Origin: Minisyncoccota bacterium
GTDB lineage: Bacteria > Patescibacteriota > Minisyncoccia > Minisyncoccales > GCA-002788555
Assembly: GCA_028697615.1 (NCBI GenBank)
Contig: JAQVET010000001.1
Span: forward strand, 1 to 28,930
Length of the DNA: 28,930 nt
Direction of reading: 5' to 3'
In this document: one piece after another, positions 17,301 to 24,173 of the stretch
Position numbering within the stretch: the first letter of the stretch is position 1
How the letters are laid out: every line of letters starts with the position of its first letter
Position numbers and translations under genes: made by a program
The notes under the pieces: model-generated
Told to the model about the DNA's origin: nothing
What the model saw: the letters and a program-made list of their open reading frames with translations, nothing else
The model's database searches: none

Positions 17301-17554
17301 AAAAAAGAAATGTTAGAATTGCGGGCGTTATCACAAAAATTAAAAAAACAGTTACAAGAAATGGTGAAAATATGCTTTTTGCTGAAACAGAAGATTCCAG
17401 TGGACGAATAGAAGCGCTTATATTCCCAAAAACACAAAGAGAATATTCATCATTAATTCAAGAAAATAAAATTGTTATGATGATGGGAAGAGTTTCTGAA
17501 AAAGACGGGGTGCCTAAAATTATATGCGAAGAGGTGAGAGAGATTAAAATTTAA
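14393..17554 (+). CDS. dnaE: DNA polymerase III subunit alpha
   Basis: Replicative DNA polymerase, C family, 1053 residues (E. coli DnaE is about 1160). The N-terminal PHP domain has HLHVHSHYSLLDG (5-17) and ALTDHGAMYG, with its metal-site His largely kept. The polymerase palm has GPGRGSVGGS (about 355) and PDIDLDF (about 396-402) with catalytic aspartates. The fingers include YQEQLMQIA and SYGFNRSHATAYA. A helix-hairpin-helix region follows, and the C-terminal OB fold is visible as VRIAGVITKIK...GRIEALIFP. The protein ends soon after the OB fold, so the tau-binding tail is short or absent. It is the first gene after the tRNA-Ala terminator. Confidence 0.97.
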   Translation: MDFTHLHVHSHYSLLDGLSKIDQLILLAQNQRMKSLALTDHGAMYGTIEFYKKAKEAGIKPIIGEEFYIAQEKMTDKRPNIDDKRYHLILLAKNLKGYQNLVKLTTKANLEGFYYKPRIDNELLEKHCEGLICLSACLQGRIPRLILANKVDEAEKLALFYKNLFGKDGFYLEIQHHPSIKEQEKVNNILIQMAKKLDIGLVATNDVHYLKKEDAEAQDILMLINTNAKPDDPERLTMKQDDFSFKSQEEMKKDFKDVPQAIENTQKIAEMCNIEFKLGENKLPSFPVPNGKTPIQYLKEICEKGIKEKYPNTNPEIKERLRYELEVIEKTGFASYFLIVWDIVKWAKENGIIVGPGRGSVGGSLVAYLSGITEVDPIEYNLLFERFLNPERISMPDIDLDFADTRRDEVINYARQKYGKDKVAQIITFGTMAARQVVRDVGRSLKYPYSFCDKIAKMIPMNFTLQEALEKIAEFRQVFEQDKRIKKLIEISKKLEGVARHASVHACGVVISSEPLTNLVPLQNPPQNEEGIITQYEMHSIEDLGLLKMDFLGLKNLTIIEEALRVIKKTKGEEIDIGNLPLDDKKTYKLLQNGNTTGVFQLESDGMKKYLIQLKPTKIEDIIAMIALYRPGPIGLIPEYVARKNGKKKVEYLHPKLKPILQDTYGVLIYQEQLMQIAQQLAGFTLAEADILRKAVGKKIKSLLGEQKEKLIKGMMKNKIPLQTAEKIWEWILPFASYGFNRSHATAYAIIAYQTAYLKAHFPVEFMAVLMNTEQKNIDRLTILINEAKKMGIKVLPPDINESLKKFTVVNEKTIRFGLGAIKNVGVNIVEKIVQERKENGSYKSITDFLERVNGNIINKKSLESLIKAGVFDTIETRQKLLYNLQKLLDFAQFSNRQKTNGQASLFQNTNSNIPPITFDAPEKNGDPNQELFWEKELLGIFVSSHPMEKIKKISTLNIIPIEKIGKYQKKRNVRIAGVITKIKKTVTRNGENMLFAETEDSSGRIEALIFPKTQREYSSLIQENKIVMMMGRVSEKDGVPKIICEEVREIKI

Positions 17555-17611
17555 ATAATATTTTAATATTATAAAAATATTCATAAATAATGTAATAAAT
17601 TTTAAAATTTT

Positions 17612-18808
17612 ATGGATTCACTATCAAGTATTCAAAAAACTAATTCTGTCAAACAAATCGATTGGAAAGAAAAAAATATAAAAACTTTTGGTGTAGATTT
17701 ATCTTTTGCTGATGTGCCTGAGTATCAAAGAACAAAATATGTTCACAGACTACATCCATATTTGGGAAAATTTATTCCTCAATTAGTAGAAGTTTTTTTA
17801 AAAAAATATTTTAAAGAGGGCCAACTTATCTTGGACCCATTTGTTGGAAGCGGTACTACATTAATAGAGGCGAACATTTTAAATATTAATTCTATTGGGA
17901 TTGAACTTTCAGAATTTAGTTATCTTATATCTAAAGTTAAAACTCAAAAATACAATATAGAATTGTTAAAAAAGGAAATTTTAGATATATTAAATAAGAC
18001 AAAAGAATTTAGTAAAAGATTAGAAAAGAATCAAGAATTATTATTTAAGAATACTTTTAATATTGAACCTTCTGAATATTTTAAAACCTGGTATCATCCA
18101 AGGGCAACAAAAGAAATTTATTTTTATAAAAATTTGATTCCAAATTATAAAAATCAAGATATTTTGAAAATAATTATTTCCCGAGCAGCTCGTTCAGCAA
18201 GACAAATCCCTCATTATGATTTAGCGAGACCCAAAAAACCAATCAAGGAAAGATATTGGTGTATCAAACATAAACGATATTGTGAACCAGTTAATAATGC
18301 AATTAAATTTATTAATCGTTATAGTTTAGATTCGATAAAAAGAATAGAAGAATTCAACAGAATCAGAACATCGGCAAAAATAACTCTTTTAAAAGGAGAT
18401 TCAAGAATAATTAAATTACCAACAAAAGAAAAACAAATAGATGGTATTTTTACTTCTCCTCCCTACCTTGGATTAATAGATTATCACGATCAACACAAAT
18501 ATGCTTATGATTTATTTGGATTTAAAGAATATTCAGAATTTGAAATTGGCTCTCCGAATAAAAATGGAAATAATATTAAAAATAGATATAAAAAAGATAT
18601 AACTGCTTGTTTAAAAAATATAAAAAATTATATGAAACCTGGGGCTAAAATTTTTATTGTAGTAAATGATAAATATAATTTATATCCTGAGATAGCAAAA
18701 GAATGCAATTTAAAATTTGTTGATGTTTTTTACCGTCCAGTATTAATGAGAACCGAAAGAGATAATAATAAATTTTCAGAAAATATTTATTATTTTGTAA
18801 ATAAATAA
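17612..18808 (+). CDS. DNA methyltransferase of a type II restriction-modification system (SPPY type)
   Basis: 398 residues. The SAM-binding motif DPFVGSGTT is at 75-83 and the catalytic motif TSPPY at 281-285, typical of N4-cytosine or N6-adenine amino-methyltransferases. The order SAM motif then catalytic motif differs from the common beta-class SPPY enzymes, where DPFxGSGTT comes last. An N-terminal block YVHRLHPYLGKFIPQLVE (43-60) precedes motif I. C217, H220 and C224 form a possible metal or structural site. The endonuclease gene starts 2 nt after its stop, so the two form an operon. The TdeIII-like partner suggests GGNCC as target, which is inference. Confidence 0.88.
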   Translation: MDSLSSIQKTNSVKQIDWKEKNIKTFGVDLSFADVPEYQRTKYVHRLHPYLGKFIPQLVEVFLKKYFKEGQLILDPFVGSGTTLIEANILNINSIGIELSEFSYLISKVKTQKYNIELLKKEILDILNKTKEFSKRLEKNQELLFKNTFNIEPSEYFKTWYHPRATKEIYFYKNLIPNYKNQDILKIIISRAARSARQIPHYDLARPKKPIKERYWCIKHKRYCEPVNNAIKFINRYSLDSIKRIEEFNRIRTSAKITLLKGDSRIIKLPTKEKQIDGIFTSPPYLGLIDYHDQHKYAYDLFGFKEYSEFEIGSPNKNGNNIKNRYKKDITACLKNIKNYMKPGAKIFIVVNDKYNLYPEIAKECNLKFVDVFYRPVLMRTERDNNKFSENIYYFVNK

Positions 18809-18810
18809 AA

Positions 18811-19599
18811 ATGAATATATCAAAAAAAACCAAAAAAGAAATAAATCAACTTTTAAGCACAGTTGTTAGGGAAAAATTAAAAACATATAAACCCGAAACG
18901 GGTTATATGCCTTTCCATTATAGATTACTTGGAAAAGATAGATATGCAATGTTTTCATTTATCCAATCGATAAACACAACTTTTGGTATGTCTATTTGGG
19001 AACAAGTAGCAGTAATTCTAGCAAGAGGAGCTGGCTATAATGCGGAAAGACAATATAAATTATTGGGTGAAATCGACCAAAATACAGAAAAATTAATTAA
19101 TGAAATTCATTATAAATTAAGAACAGCAAAAACTTATTCTAATAAAAATAAAGAAATCGAACAAATTAGAAATAAAATAAAACGAGGACAATTAAAATTA
19201 GACCCTGATTCAGTAGTAGATTTTGTTGTAAGAATAAACGATCAGGAAAATTACTTTGATATTACCAGTGTAAAACCTAATATGAAAGAATTCGCAAGTT
19301 TAAAATTAAAACTTTTACGGTGGATAGGTTTAAGATTAAGTCAAGATAAAAACGTAAGAGTTTTTACGCGAATAGCAATCCCCTATAATCCTTACCATCC
19401 TCAACCATATGAACGTTGGACATTAAAAGGATTATATGACTTAAAAAATGGAGAAATTTTAGTTGGTGAAGAATTTTGGAATTTTGTTGCAAACGCCCCG
19501 ATTTATGAAGAATTATTAGATATTTTTCAAGAAGTTGGAGAGAAATTAAGAAATGAAATCGATAAAAAATTTTTAGAATTTAGTAAATTAAATATATAA
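18811..19599 (+). CDS. TdeIII-family type II restriction endonuclease (putative)
   Basis: 262 residues. I recognise the TdeIII-family pattern: YMPFHYRLLGKDRYAMFSFI near the N-terminus (33-52), a central AKTYSNKNKEIEQIR, the region DSVVDFVVRI...YFDITSVKPN with acidic residues suited to a PD-(D/E)xK nuclease core (D...D-I-T-S-V-K), then AIPYNPYHPQPYERWT and a C-terminal EEFWNFVANAPIYEELLDIFQEVG-type end (segments quoted in part). Known TdeIII-family enzymes cut GGNCC. It directly follows its methyltransferase (2 nt) and precedes thrS by 3 nt. The gene looks complete, with no frameshift, so the system may be active. Confidence 0.82.
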   Translation: MNISKKTKKEINQLLSTVVREKLKTYKPETGYMPFHYRLLGKDRYAMFSFIQSINTTFGMSIWEQVAVILARGAGYNAERQYKLLGEIDQNTEKLINEIHYKLRTAKTYSNKNKEIEQIRNKIKRGQLKLDPDSVVDFVVRINDQENYFDITSVKPNMKEFASLKLKLLRWIGLRLSQDKNVRVFTRIAIPYNPYHPQPYERWTLKGLYDLKNGEILVGEEFWNFVANAPIYEELLDIFQEVGEKLRNEIDKKFLEFSKLNI

Positions 19600-19602
19600 A
19601 AT

Positions 19603-21342
19603 ATGAAAATCGAAACTATAAGACATTCTTTATCTCATATATTGGCATTAGCTGTTCAAGAACTTTATCCAGGAGTTAAGTTTGGTATTGGACCAACGAT
19701 TGAAAATGGTTTTTATTATGACTTTGATTCTGTAAAAATAATCCCTGAAGATTTGCCAAAAATCGAGAAAAAAATGAAAGAATTAATTAAAAAAAATCTT
19801 AAATTTGAAAAAAAAGTTGTTTCAAGATTAGAAGCAAAAAAAATATTTAAAGACCAACCATATAAATTAGAACTCATTGAAGAAAAATCTAAAAATAAAA
19901 ATCAAAAATTAACAATTTATAAATCAGGAAAATTTATTGATTTGTGCAGTGGTCCACATATAAAATCTACCAAAGAAATTCCTATTGATGCTTTTAAACT
20001 TACAAAAATTGCAGGTGCCTATTGGCGTGGTGATGAAAAAAATCAAATGCTGACTCGTATTTATGGAGTGGCTTTTGAAACAAAAGAAGAACTTAAAAAA
20101 TATTTTAATTTCCAAAAAGAAGCGGAAAAAAGAGACCATAGAATTTTAGGGCAAAAAATGGACCTGTTTCATATCGATGAGAATATTGGACCAGGACTAA
20201 TTTTATGGCATCCCAAGGGAGCATTGCTTAAAAAAACTATTATTGATTATGCATTAAGTAAATATTTATCAAATGGCTATCAATTGGTTGATACCCCTCA
20301 TATTGCAAAATTAAATCTTTGGAAAACATCTGGCCATTTGGATTTTTATAAAGAAAATATGATGCCATCGATGCATATGTCAGAAATAGGGAAAGAAGAA
20401 AAGGATGACTATCAAATTAAACCGATGAATTGTCCTTTTCATATTGCTATTTATAAAACAAAAATTCACTCTTACAAAGACCTGCCAATCCGTTTCACAG
20501 AAATTGGAACCGTCTATAGATATGAAAAATCAGGAACGCTTCATGGATTAACAAGAGTAAGGCAAATTAGTCAAGATGATGCTCATATTTTTTGTACACC
20601 AAAGCAACTTTCTAATGAAATTTTGTCTACTTTAAGACTAACTTTGAAAATTTTCAAAGATTTTGGAATTAAAGATTTTAACATCTATCTTGCCACAAAA
20701 CCAGACAAATTTATTGGTAGCGAAAAAATTTGGAGAAAAGCAGAAAATTCGATTAAATATGCTCTTAAAAAATTAAATTTAAAATATCAACTTGATCCAG
20801 GAGGAGGGGCTTTTTATGGTCCAAAAATTGATATTAAAATTAAAGATGCTATTGGCAGAGAATGGCAATGCACTACTATTCAAATTGATCTTAATTTACC
20901 CGAAAGATTTGATGTTACCTTTATAAACGAAAAAGGTAAAAAGGAAAGAGTTATTATGATACATCGAGCACTTCTGGGATCATTGGAAAGATTTATTGGA
21001 ATTTTACTTGAATATTACAGTGGTAATTTACCATTTTGGCTTGCACCAGAACAAATATGGATAATTCCAATTGGAAAAAAACATATAAAATATGCAAACT
21101 TCGTCAACAAACAACTTACAACTCACAACTTACGAAACAAAATTAAAGACGAAAATGAAACAGTCTCAAAAAAAATAAGAGATGGTGAAATCCAAAAAAT
21201 CCCCTATATTCTTGTGGTTGGAGATATGGAAATGAAAAATAAAAGTGTCAGAGTACGTCAAAGAGAAAAAGGAGATATCGGCGAAATGAAATTAGATAAA
21301 TTTCTTGAAAAAATAAGCAAAAAAACAAAAATTTTAAAATAA
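19603..21342 (+). CDS. thrS: Threonyl-tRNA synthetase lacking the TGS domain
   Basis: Class II aminoacyl-tRNA synthetase charging tRNA-Thr. 579 residues, shorter than the 640 of E. coli because it begins directly at the editing domain: HSLSH (8-12) and DLCSGPH (113-119). The N-terminal TGS domain is absent, and only 3 nt separate the ATG from the upstream stop, so no longer start exists. The catalytic core has zinc ligands in MNCPFH (Cys near 276), DDAHIF (His near 327) and MIHRALLGS (His near 454), motif 2 FTEIGTVYRYE, and motif 3 GSLERFIG. A C-terminal anticodon-binding domain follows (IIPIGKKH...IPYILVVGDMEM). Confidence 0.96.
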   Translation: MKIETIRHSLSHILALAVQELYPGVKFGIGPTIENGFYYDFDSVKIIPEDLPKIEKKMKELIKKNLKFEKKVVSRLEAKKIFKDQPYKLELIEEKSKNKNQKLTIYKSGKFIDLCSGPHIKSTKEIPIDAFKLTKIAGAYWRGDEKNQMLTRIYGVAFETKEELKKYFNFQKEAEKRDHRILGQKMDLFHIDENIGPGLILWHPKGALLKKTIIDYALSKYLSNGYQLVDTPHIAKLNLWKTSGHLDFYKENMMPSMHMSEIGKEEKDDYQIKPMNCPFHIAIYKTKIHSYKDLPIRFTEIGTVYRYEKSGTLHGLTRVRQISQDDAHIFCTPKQLSNEILSTLRLTLKIFKDFGIKDFNIYLATKPDKFIGSEKIWRKAENSIKYALKKLNLKYQLDPGGGAFYGPKIDIKIKDAIGREWQCTTIQIDLNLPERFDVTFINEKGKKERVIMIHRALLGSLERFIGILLEYYSGNLPFWLAPEQIWIIPIGKKHIKYANFVNKQLTTHNLRNKIKDENETVSKKIRDGEIQKIPYILVVGDMEMKNKSVRVRQREKGDIGEMKLDKFLEKISKKTKILK

Positions 21343-21382
21343 AAAATGCCAAACTATCACCTATAATTGCCACTATGAATAA
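21341..21382 (+). pseudogene. miaB-like 5' fragment, copy 1 (decayed)
   Basis: Reading from 21341 gives KKCQTITYNCHYE and a stop (GAA TAA). Set against MiaB residues 2-14 (KKYYIITYGCQMN) without gaps, 6 of 13 match, including TY and the first cluster cysteine C11. There is no in-frame start. It begins at the thrS stop codon. Short and decayed, so homology is likely but not certain. Confidence 0.5.
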
Positions 21383-21485
21383 ATTATGAAAAAATGCTGG
21401 ATCCAAACTTACGACTACTACCCCAATAGCAATGATTCGCTTACTCAAATACTACTAAGCAAGAATGAATAAATTATGAAAAAAT
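21375..21485 (+). repeat. 21-bp direct repeat around the miaB start, 90 bp apart
   Basis: 21375-21395 and 21465-21485 are identical over 21 bp (ATGAATAAATTATG followed by A-rich AAAAAAT). The second copy contains the miaB start codon (21476). The first supplies the start of the small frame at 21386. Confidence 0.9.
21386..21472 (+). pseudogene. miaB-like fragment, copy 2: 28-codon frame joining 5' and 3' miaB-like ends
   Basis: The first 18 residues MKKCWIQTYDYYPNSNDS align without gaps with MiaB 1-18 MKKYYIITYGCQMNKSDS (9 identities: M1, K2, K3, I6, T8, Y9, N14, D17, S18). The 3' end, AAGCAAGAATGAATAAA (21457-21473), matches the miaB 3' end/miaA start AAGCAAAATGAATAAA (22505-22520) with one extra G. 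The frame therefore looks like a miaB copy whose middle was deleted. It keeps its own ATG, so translation as a short leader peptide is possible. Confidence 0.55.
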
Positions 21486-22519
21486 ATTATATAATTACCT
21501 ATGGTTGCCAAATGAATAAATCTGATAGTGAAAGGATTGCTACGATATTGGAAAAAAAAGAATATCGGCCTGCTCTAAATATAGAGGAGGCGGATTTAAT
21601 ATTGGTTAATATGTGCTCAGTAAGGCAATCAGCAGTAGATCGAATCTATGGACTAGCTCCAAAATTTAAAGCGCTAAAGAAAAAAAATCCAAAATTAAAA
21701 ACAATTTTAACCGGCTGTTTTTTAAAAGAAGACAAACAAAAATTAAAAAAAATATTTGATGCGATTATAGAAAAAAACAATAAACTTTTCTCGACCAAAC
21801 CAAAAAGAGAAAAAAATTCTGTCGCCTTTGTGCCAATTTCAAATGGATGCAACAATTTTTGTTCCTATTGTGTTGTCCCATTTACACGTGGCAGACTATT
21901 TTGCCGCGAAGCACAAGAAATTTTAAAAGAGACCAAAAAAGCAATAAAAAATGGTTATAGTGAAATTTGGCTTCTTGGACAAAATGTAAATGATTATAAA
22001 AGTAAAATAACGCAGATATCTACACAAAAAAATATAGAAGTAAACTTTGCAAAATTAATAAAAATGATTAACGACATTCCTGGTGATTTTAAATTTTTCT
22101 TCACTTCCCCACATCCCAAAAACTTTTCTGACGAATTAATCGATGTTTTGTCAAAATGTGAAAAATTTGGAAAAATATTAAACCTGCCAGTACAATCAGG
22201 AGATAATGAAATTTTAAAAAAAATGAATCGAAACTATACGGCGCAAGAATATAAAACACTGGTAAAAAAAATACGAAAAAATATCCCTGATATAAAATTA
22301 TCAACAGATGTAATTGTTGGTTTTCCTGGAGAAACAAAAAAACAATTTGAAAATACAGTTAAACTTTTTAAAGAACTAAAATTTAACTGGGCTTACATTG
22401 CTAAATATTCACCTCGAGCACAAACCGCCTCCTATAAAATGAAAGATAACGTATCCCTAAAAGAAAAAAGGCGAAGAGAGAAAATGCTAAGAACATTAAT
22501 TAAAAAGCAAAATGAATAA
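21476..22519 (+). CDS. miaB: tRNA-2-methylthio-N6-dimethylallyladenosine synthase MiaB (no TRAM domain)
   Basis: Methylthiolates i6A37 in tRNAs reading UNN codons. 347 residues against about 440-470 for typical MiaB. The UPF0004 domain holds the auxiliary cluster cysteines C11 (YGCQMN), C47 (NMCSVR) and C81 (LTGCF). The radical SAM CxxxCxxC is C125, C129, C132 (GCNNFCSYC). LPVQSGD and STDVIVGFPGET follow. The protein stops at EKMLRTLIKKQNE, where the tRNA-binding TRAM domain would normally begin. The stop overlaps the miaA start by 8 nt, so the short form is fixed by gene order and not by a frameshift. Among methylthiotransferases, YGCQMN and pairing with miaA favour MiaB. Confidence 0.9.
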   Translation: MKKYYIITYGCQMNKSDSERIATILEKKEYRPALNIEEADLILVNMCSVRQSAVDRIYGLAPKFKALKKKNPKLKTILTGCFLKEDKQKLKKIFDAIIEKNNKLFSTKPKREKNSVAFVPISNGCNNFCSYCVVPFTRGRLFCREAQEILKETKKAIKNGYSEIWLLGQNVNDYKSKITQISTQKNIEVNFAKLIKMINDIPGDFKFFFTSPHPKNFSDELIDVLSKCEKFGKILNLPVQSGDNEILKKMNRNYTAQEYKTLVKKIRKNIPDIKLSTDVIVGFPGETKKQFENTVKLFKELKFNWAYIAKYSPRAQTASYKMKDNVSLKEKRRREKMLRTLIKKQNE

Positions 22520-23444
22520 AAAAGAAAAAAAGATAATTGTTATTTTAGGACAAACAGCAACTGGAAAAACTGACCTCTCAATTAAAATTGCTCTTTGGCT
22601 AAATTCAGAAAAGGCACAAAAAGAATTTAATATTAAAGGGGCTGAAATTGTTTCAGCTGACTCAAGACAGGTTTACAAAGGAATGGATATCGGAACAGGA
22701 AAAATTACAAAAAAAGAAATGAAAAATATTCCACATCATCTTTTGAATATCGCAAGCCCAAAAAGAAAATTTACTATAGCAAAATACCAAAAATTAGCAT
22801 ACAAAAGCATCGATAAAATTTTAAAAAAAGAAAAAATTCCTATTTTAGTTGGTGGATCGCCATTTTATATTTATTCAATTATTGAAAACTGGAATTTTCC
22901 AAAAGTAAAACCAGATTGGCAATTAAGAAAAAAATTGGAGAAAAAGACTACTAACGAACTTTTCGAAACTTTAAAAAAAATAGATCCACAAAGAGCCAAA
23001 AAAATAGATAAAAATAATAAAAGACGGCTTATAAGAGCAATTGAAATCTCAAAGGCACTAGGCAAAGTACCAAAACTCAATAAAAATTCAAAATATAATT
23101 TTCTTTTAATAGGAATTACAAAAGAAAAAAATGAACTTAAAATCTTAATAGATAAGCGCCTTAAAAAAAGGTTTAAACAAGGAATGATAAAAGAAGTTGA
23201 AAATTTAAATAAGTCGGGTGTTTCTTGGAAACAACTTGAAGAATTTGGACTAGAATATAAATGGATCGCAAAATATCTTCAAGGAAAGATTACAAAAAAA
23301 GAAATGGTTGAAAAACTTCAAAAAGATATAGAGAAATTTGCAAAAAGACAAATGACTTGGTTTAAACGAGATAAAAAAATTAAATGGGTAGAAAATTATT
23401 CTGAAGTAAAAAATATAATCAAAACATTTCTTTTAGGAAAATAG
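22512..23444 (+). CDS. miaA: tRNA dimethylallyltransferase MiaA
   Basis: Adds the dimethylallyl group to A37 of tRNA, the step before MiaB. 310 residues, normal length. P-loop GQTATGKT (13-20), then SADSRQVYKGMDIGTGK, with the catalytic Asp in SADSRQ. GGSPFYIYS is a variant of the usual GGTGLY. RRLIRAIEI and the C-terminal FAKRQMTWFKRD complete the family pattern. A short Lys-rich insert at about 33-43 separates the P-loop helix from the substrate motif. The start ATG lies inside the last codons of miaB (8-nt overlap), which couples translation of the two enzymes. Confidence 0.96.
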   Translation: MNKKEKKIIVILGQTATGKTDLSIKIALWLNSEKAQKEFNIKGAEIVSADSRQVYKGMDIGTGKITKKEMKNIPHHLLNIASPKRKFTIAKYQKLAYKSIDKILKKEKIPILVGGSPFYIYSIIENWNFPKVKPDWQLRKKLEKKTTNELFETLKKIDPQRAKKIDKNNKRRLIRAIEISKALGKVPKLNKNSKYNFLLIGITKEKNELKILIDKRLKKRFKQGMIKEVENLNKSGVSWKQLEEFGLEYKWIAKYLQGKITKKEMVEKLQKDIEKFAKRQMTWFKRDKKIKWVENYSEVKNIIKTFLLGK

Positions 23445-23546
23445 GTAAAAAATTAAAATATAAATTTCATCAAATAGCGCAAGTGTAAATAAAAAAATTA
23501 ATAAATTAAATAAAAAATTTATTAAATCTACAATTTAACTAAAGTA

Positions 23547-23576
23547 AAAATAATTATTAAGGTGAAAATAATTATT
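23547..23576. repeat. Paired 12-bp A/T repeats between convergent genes
   Basis: AAAATAATTATT occurs at 23547-23558 and 23565-23576, 6 bp apart. Each holds the palindrome AATAATTATT. The whole gap 23445-23638 holds only this and the terminator that follows. Low complexity makes its meaning doubtful. Confidence 0.5.
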
Positions 23577-23581
23577 TTTTA

Positions 23582-23614
23582 TAAAAACAACCCCTGCTTT
23601 TTAGCAGGAGTTGT
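23582..23614 (-). terminator. Rho-independent terminator of the pilin unit
   Basis: Stem ACAACCCCTGCT (23587-23598) against AGCAGGAGTTGT (23603-23614) with one mismatch and a 4-nt loop. On the minus strand it is followed by a T-run (GTTTTTAT). It lies 24 nt after the stop of the second pilin gene. It may also stop transcripts from miaA on the other strand, where the T-run is poorer. Confidence 0.88.
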
Positions 23615-23638
23615 ATTTATTTTACCCCTTTTTACTTC

Positions 23639-24142
23639 TTATGGATTTATAATACAATATGTTTGATGAGGGTCTGCTGTTCCGCTTCCATCACAATTAC
23701 AAGCGCCTGTGGCAGGATAATCTGTATTATAATCATTATCTAAAGCTGGACTATTTGTTTCCAATATTGCCATTAAAGCATATTTTGTAGCAGAACCAGT
23801 GGTCACATCAGGACAATATGTATAGACATATGGAGCAGTATTTATGGGATCCTTAGGCTTACTTGTGATATCACCATCATTTATTAAAGCATTCATAACA
23901 CTATCCCAGCTTGCTCCAGTACAGGTACTTGAACCACAAACAGGATATTTTGAATTTTTTGACATATACATTTCAAGAGCAGTTCTTACCTCTCCAAGTT
24001 GAGATACTCTGTGAGAATCTCGCGCCTGAGCCCTTGCACCAGCAGTTGTTGCCATTATGATCGCAGCCAAAATAGCAATAATCGCAATAACAATCAAAAG
24101 TTCAATTAGGGTAAAACCTTGTTTTTTTGTTTTTATTCTCAT
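23639..24142 (-). CDS. Type IV prepilin-like protein, six cysteines
   Basis: 167 residues. Class III-type prepilin signal: basic leader ending in Gly9, then Phe10 with TLIELL and Glu at mature position 5, and a hydrophobic spine to about residue 32. The helix continues as GARAQARDSHRVSQLGEVRTALEMY, quoted in two parts: GARAQARDSHRV and SQLGEVRTALEMY. The globular part has six cysteines (69, 74, 110, 148, 150, 163), probably disulphide-linked outside the cell, and ends YCIINP. It lies 31 nt after a second prepilin gene and before a strong terminator. It is likely a fibre subunit for the PilBTCMNO machine encoded in this window, by inference. Confidence 0.9.
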   Translation of the reverse strand: MRIKTKKQGFTLIELLIVIAIIAILAAIIMATTAGARAQARDSHRVSQLGEVRTALEMYMSKNSKYPVCGSSTCTGASWDSVMNALINDGDITSKPKDPINTAPYVYTYCPDVTTGSATKYALMAILETNSPALDNDYNTDYPATGACNCDGSGTADPHQTYCIINP

Positions 24143-24173
24143 ATTAATTTAGTAATTTTAAAGACCTTTAATA

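Noticed and set aside
17555..17611. Terminator or operator in the dnaE-methyltransferase gap
   Set aside because: AATATTTT and AAAAATATT can pair loosely, but the stretch is almost pure A/T and has no GC stem or T-run, so chance is enough to explain it.
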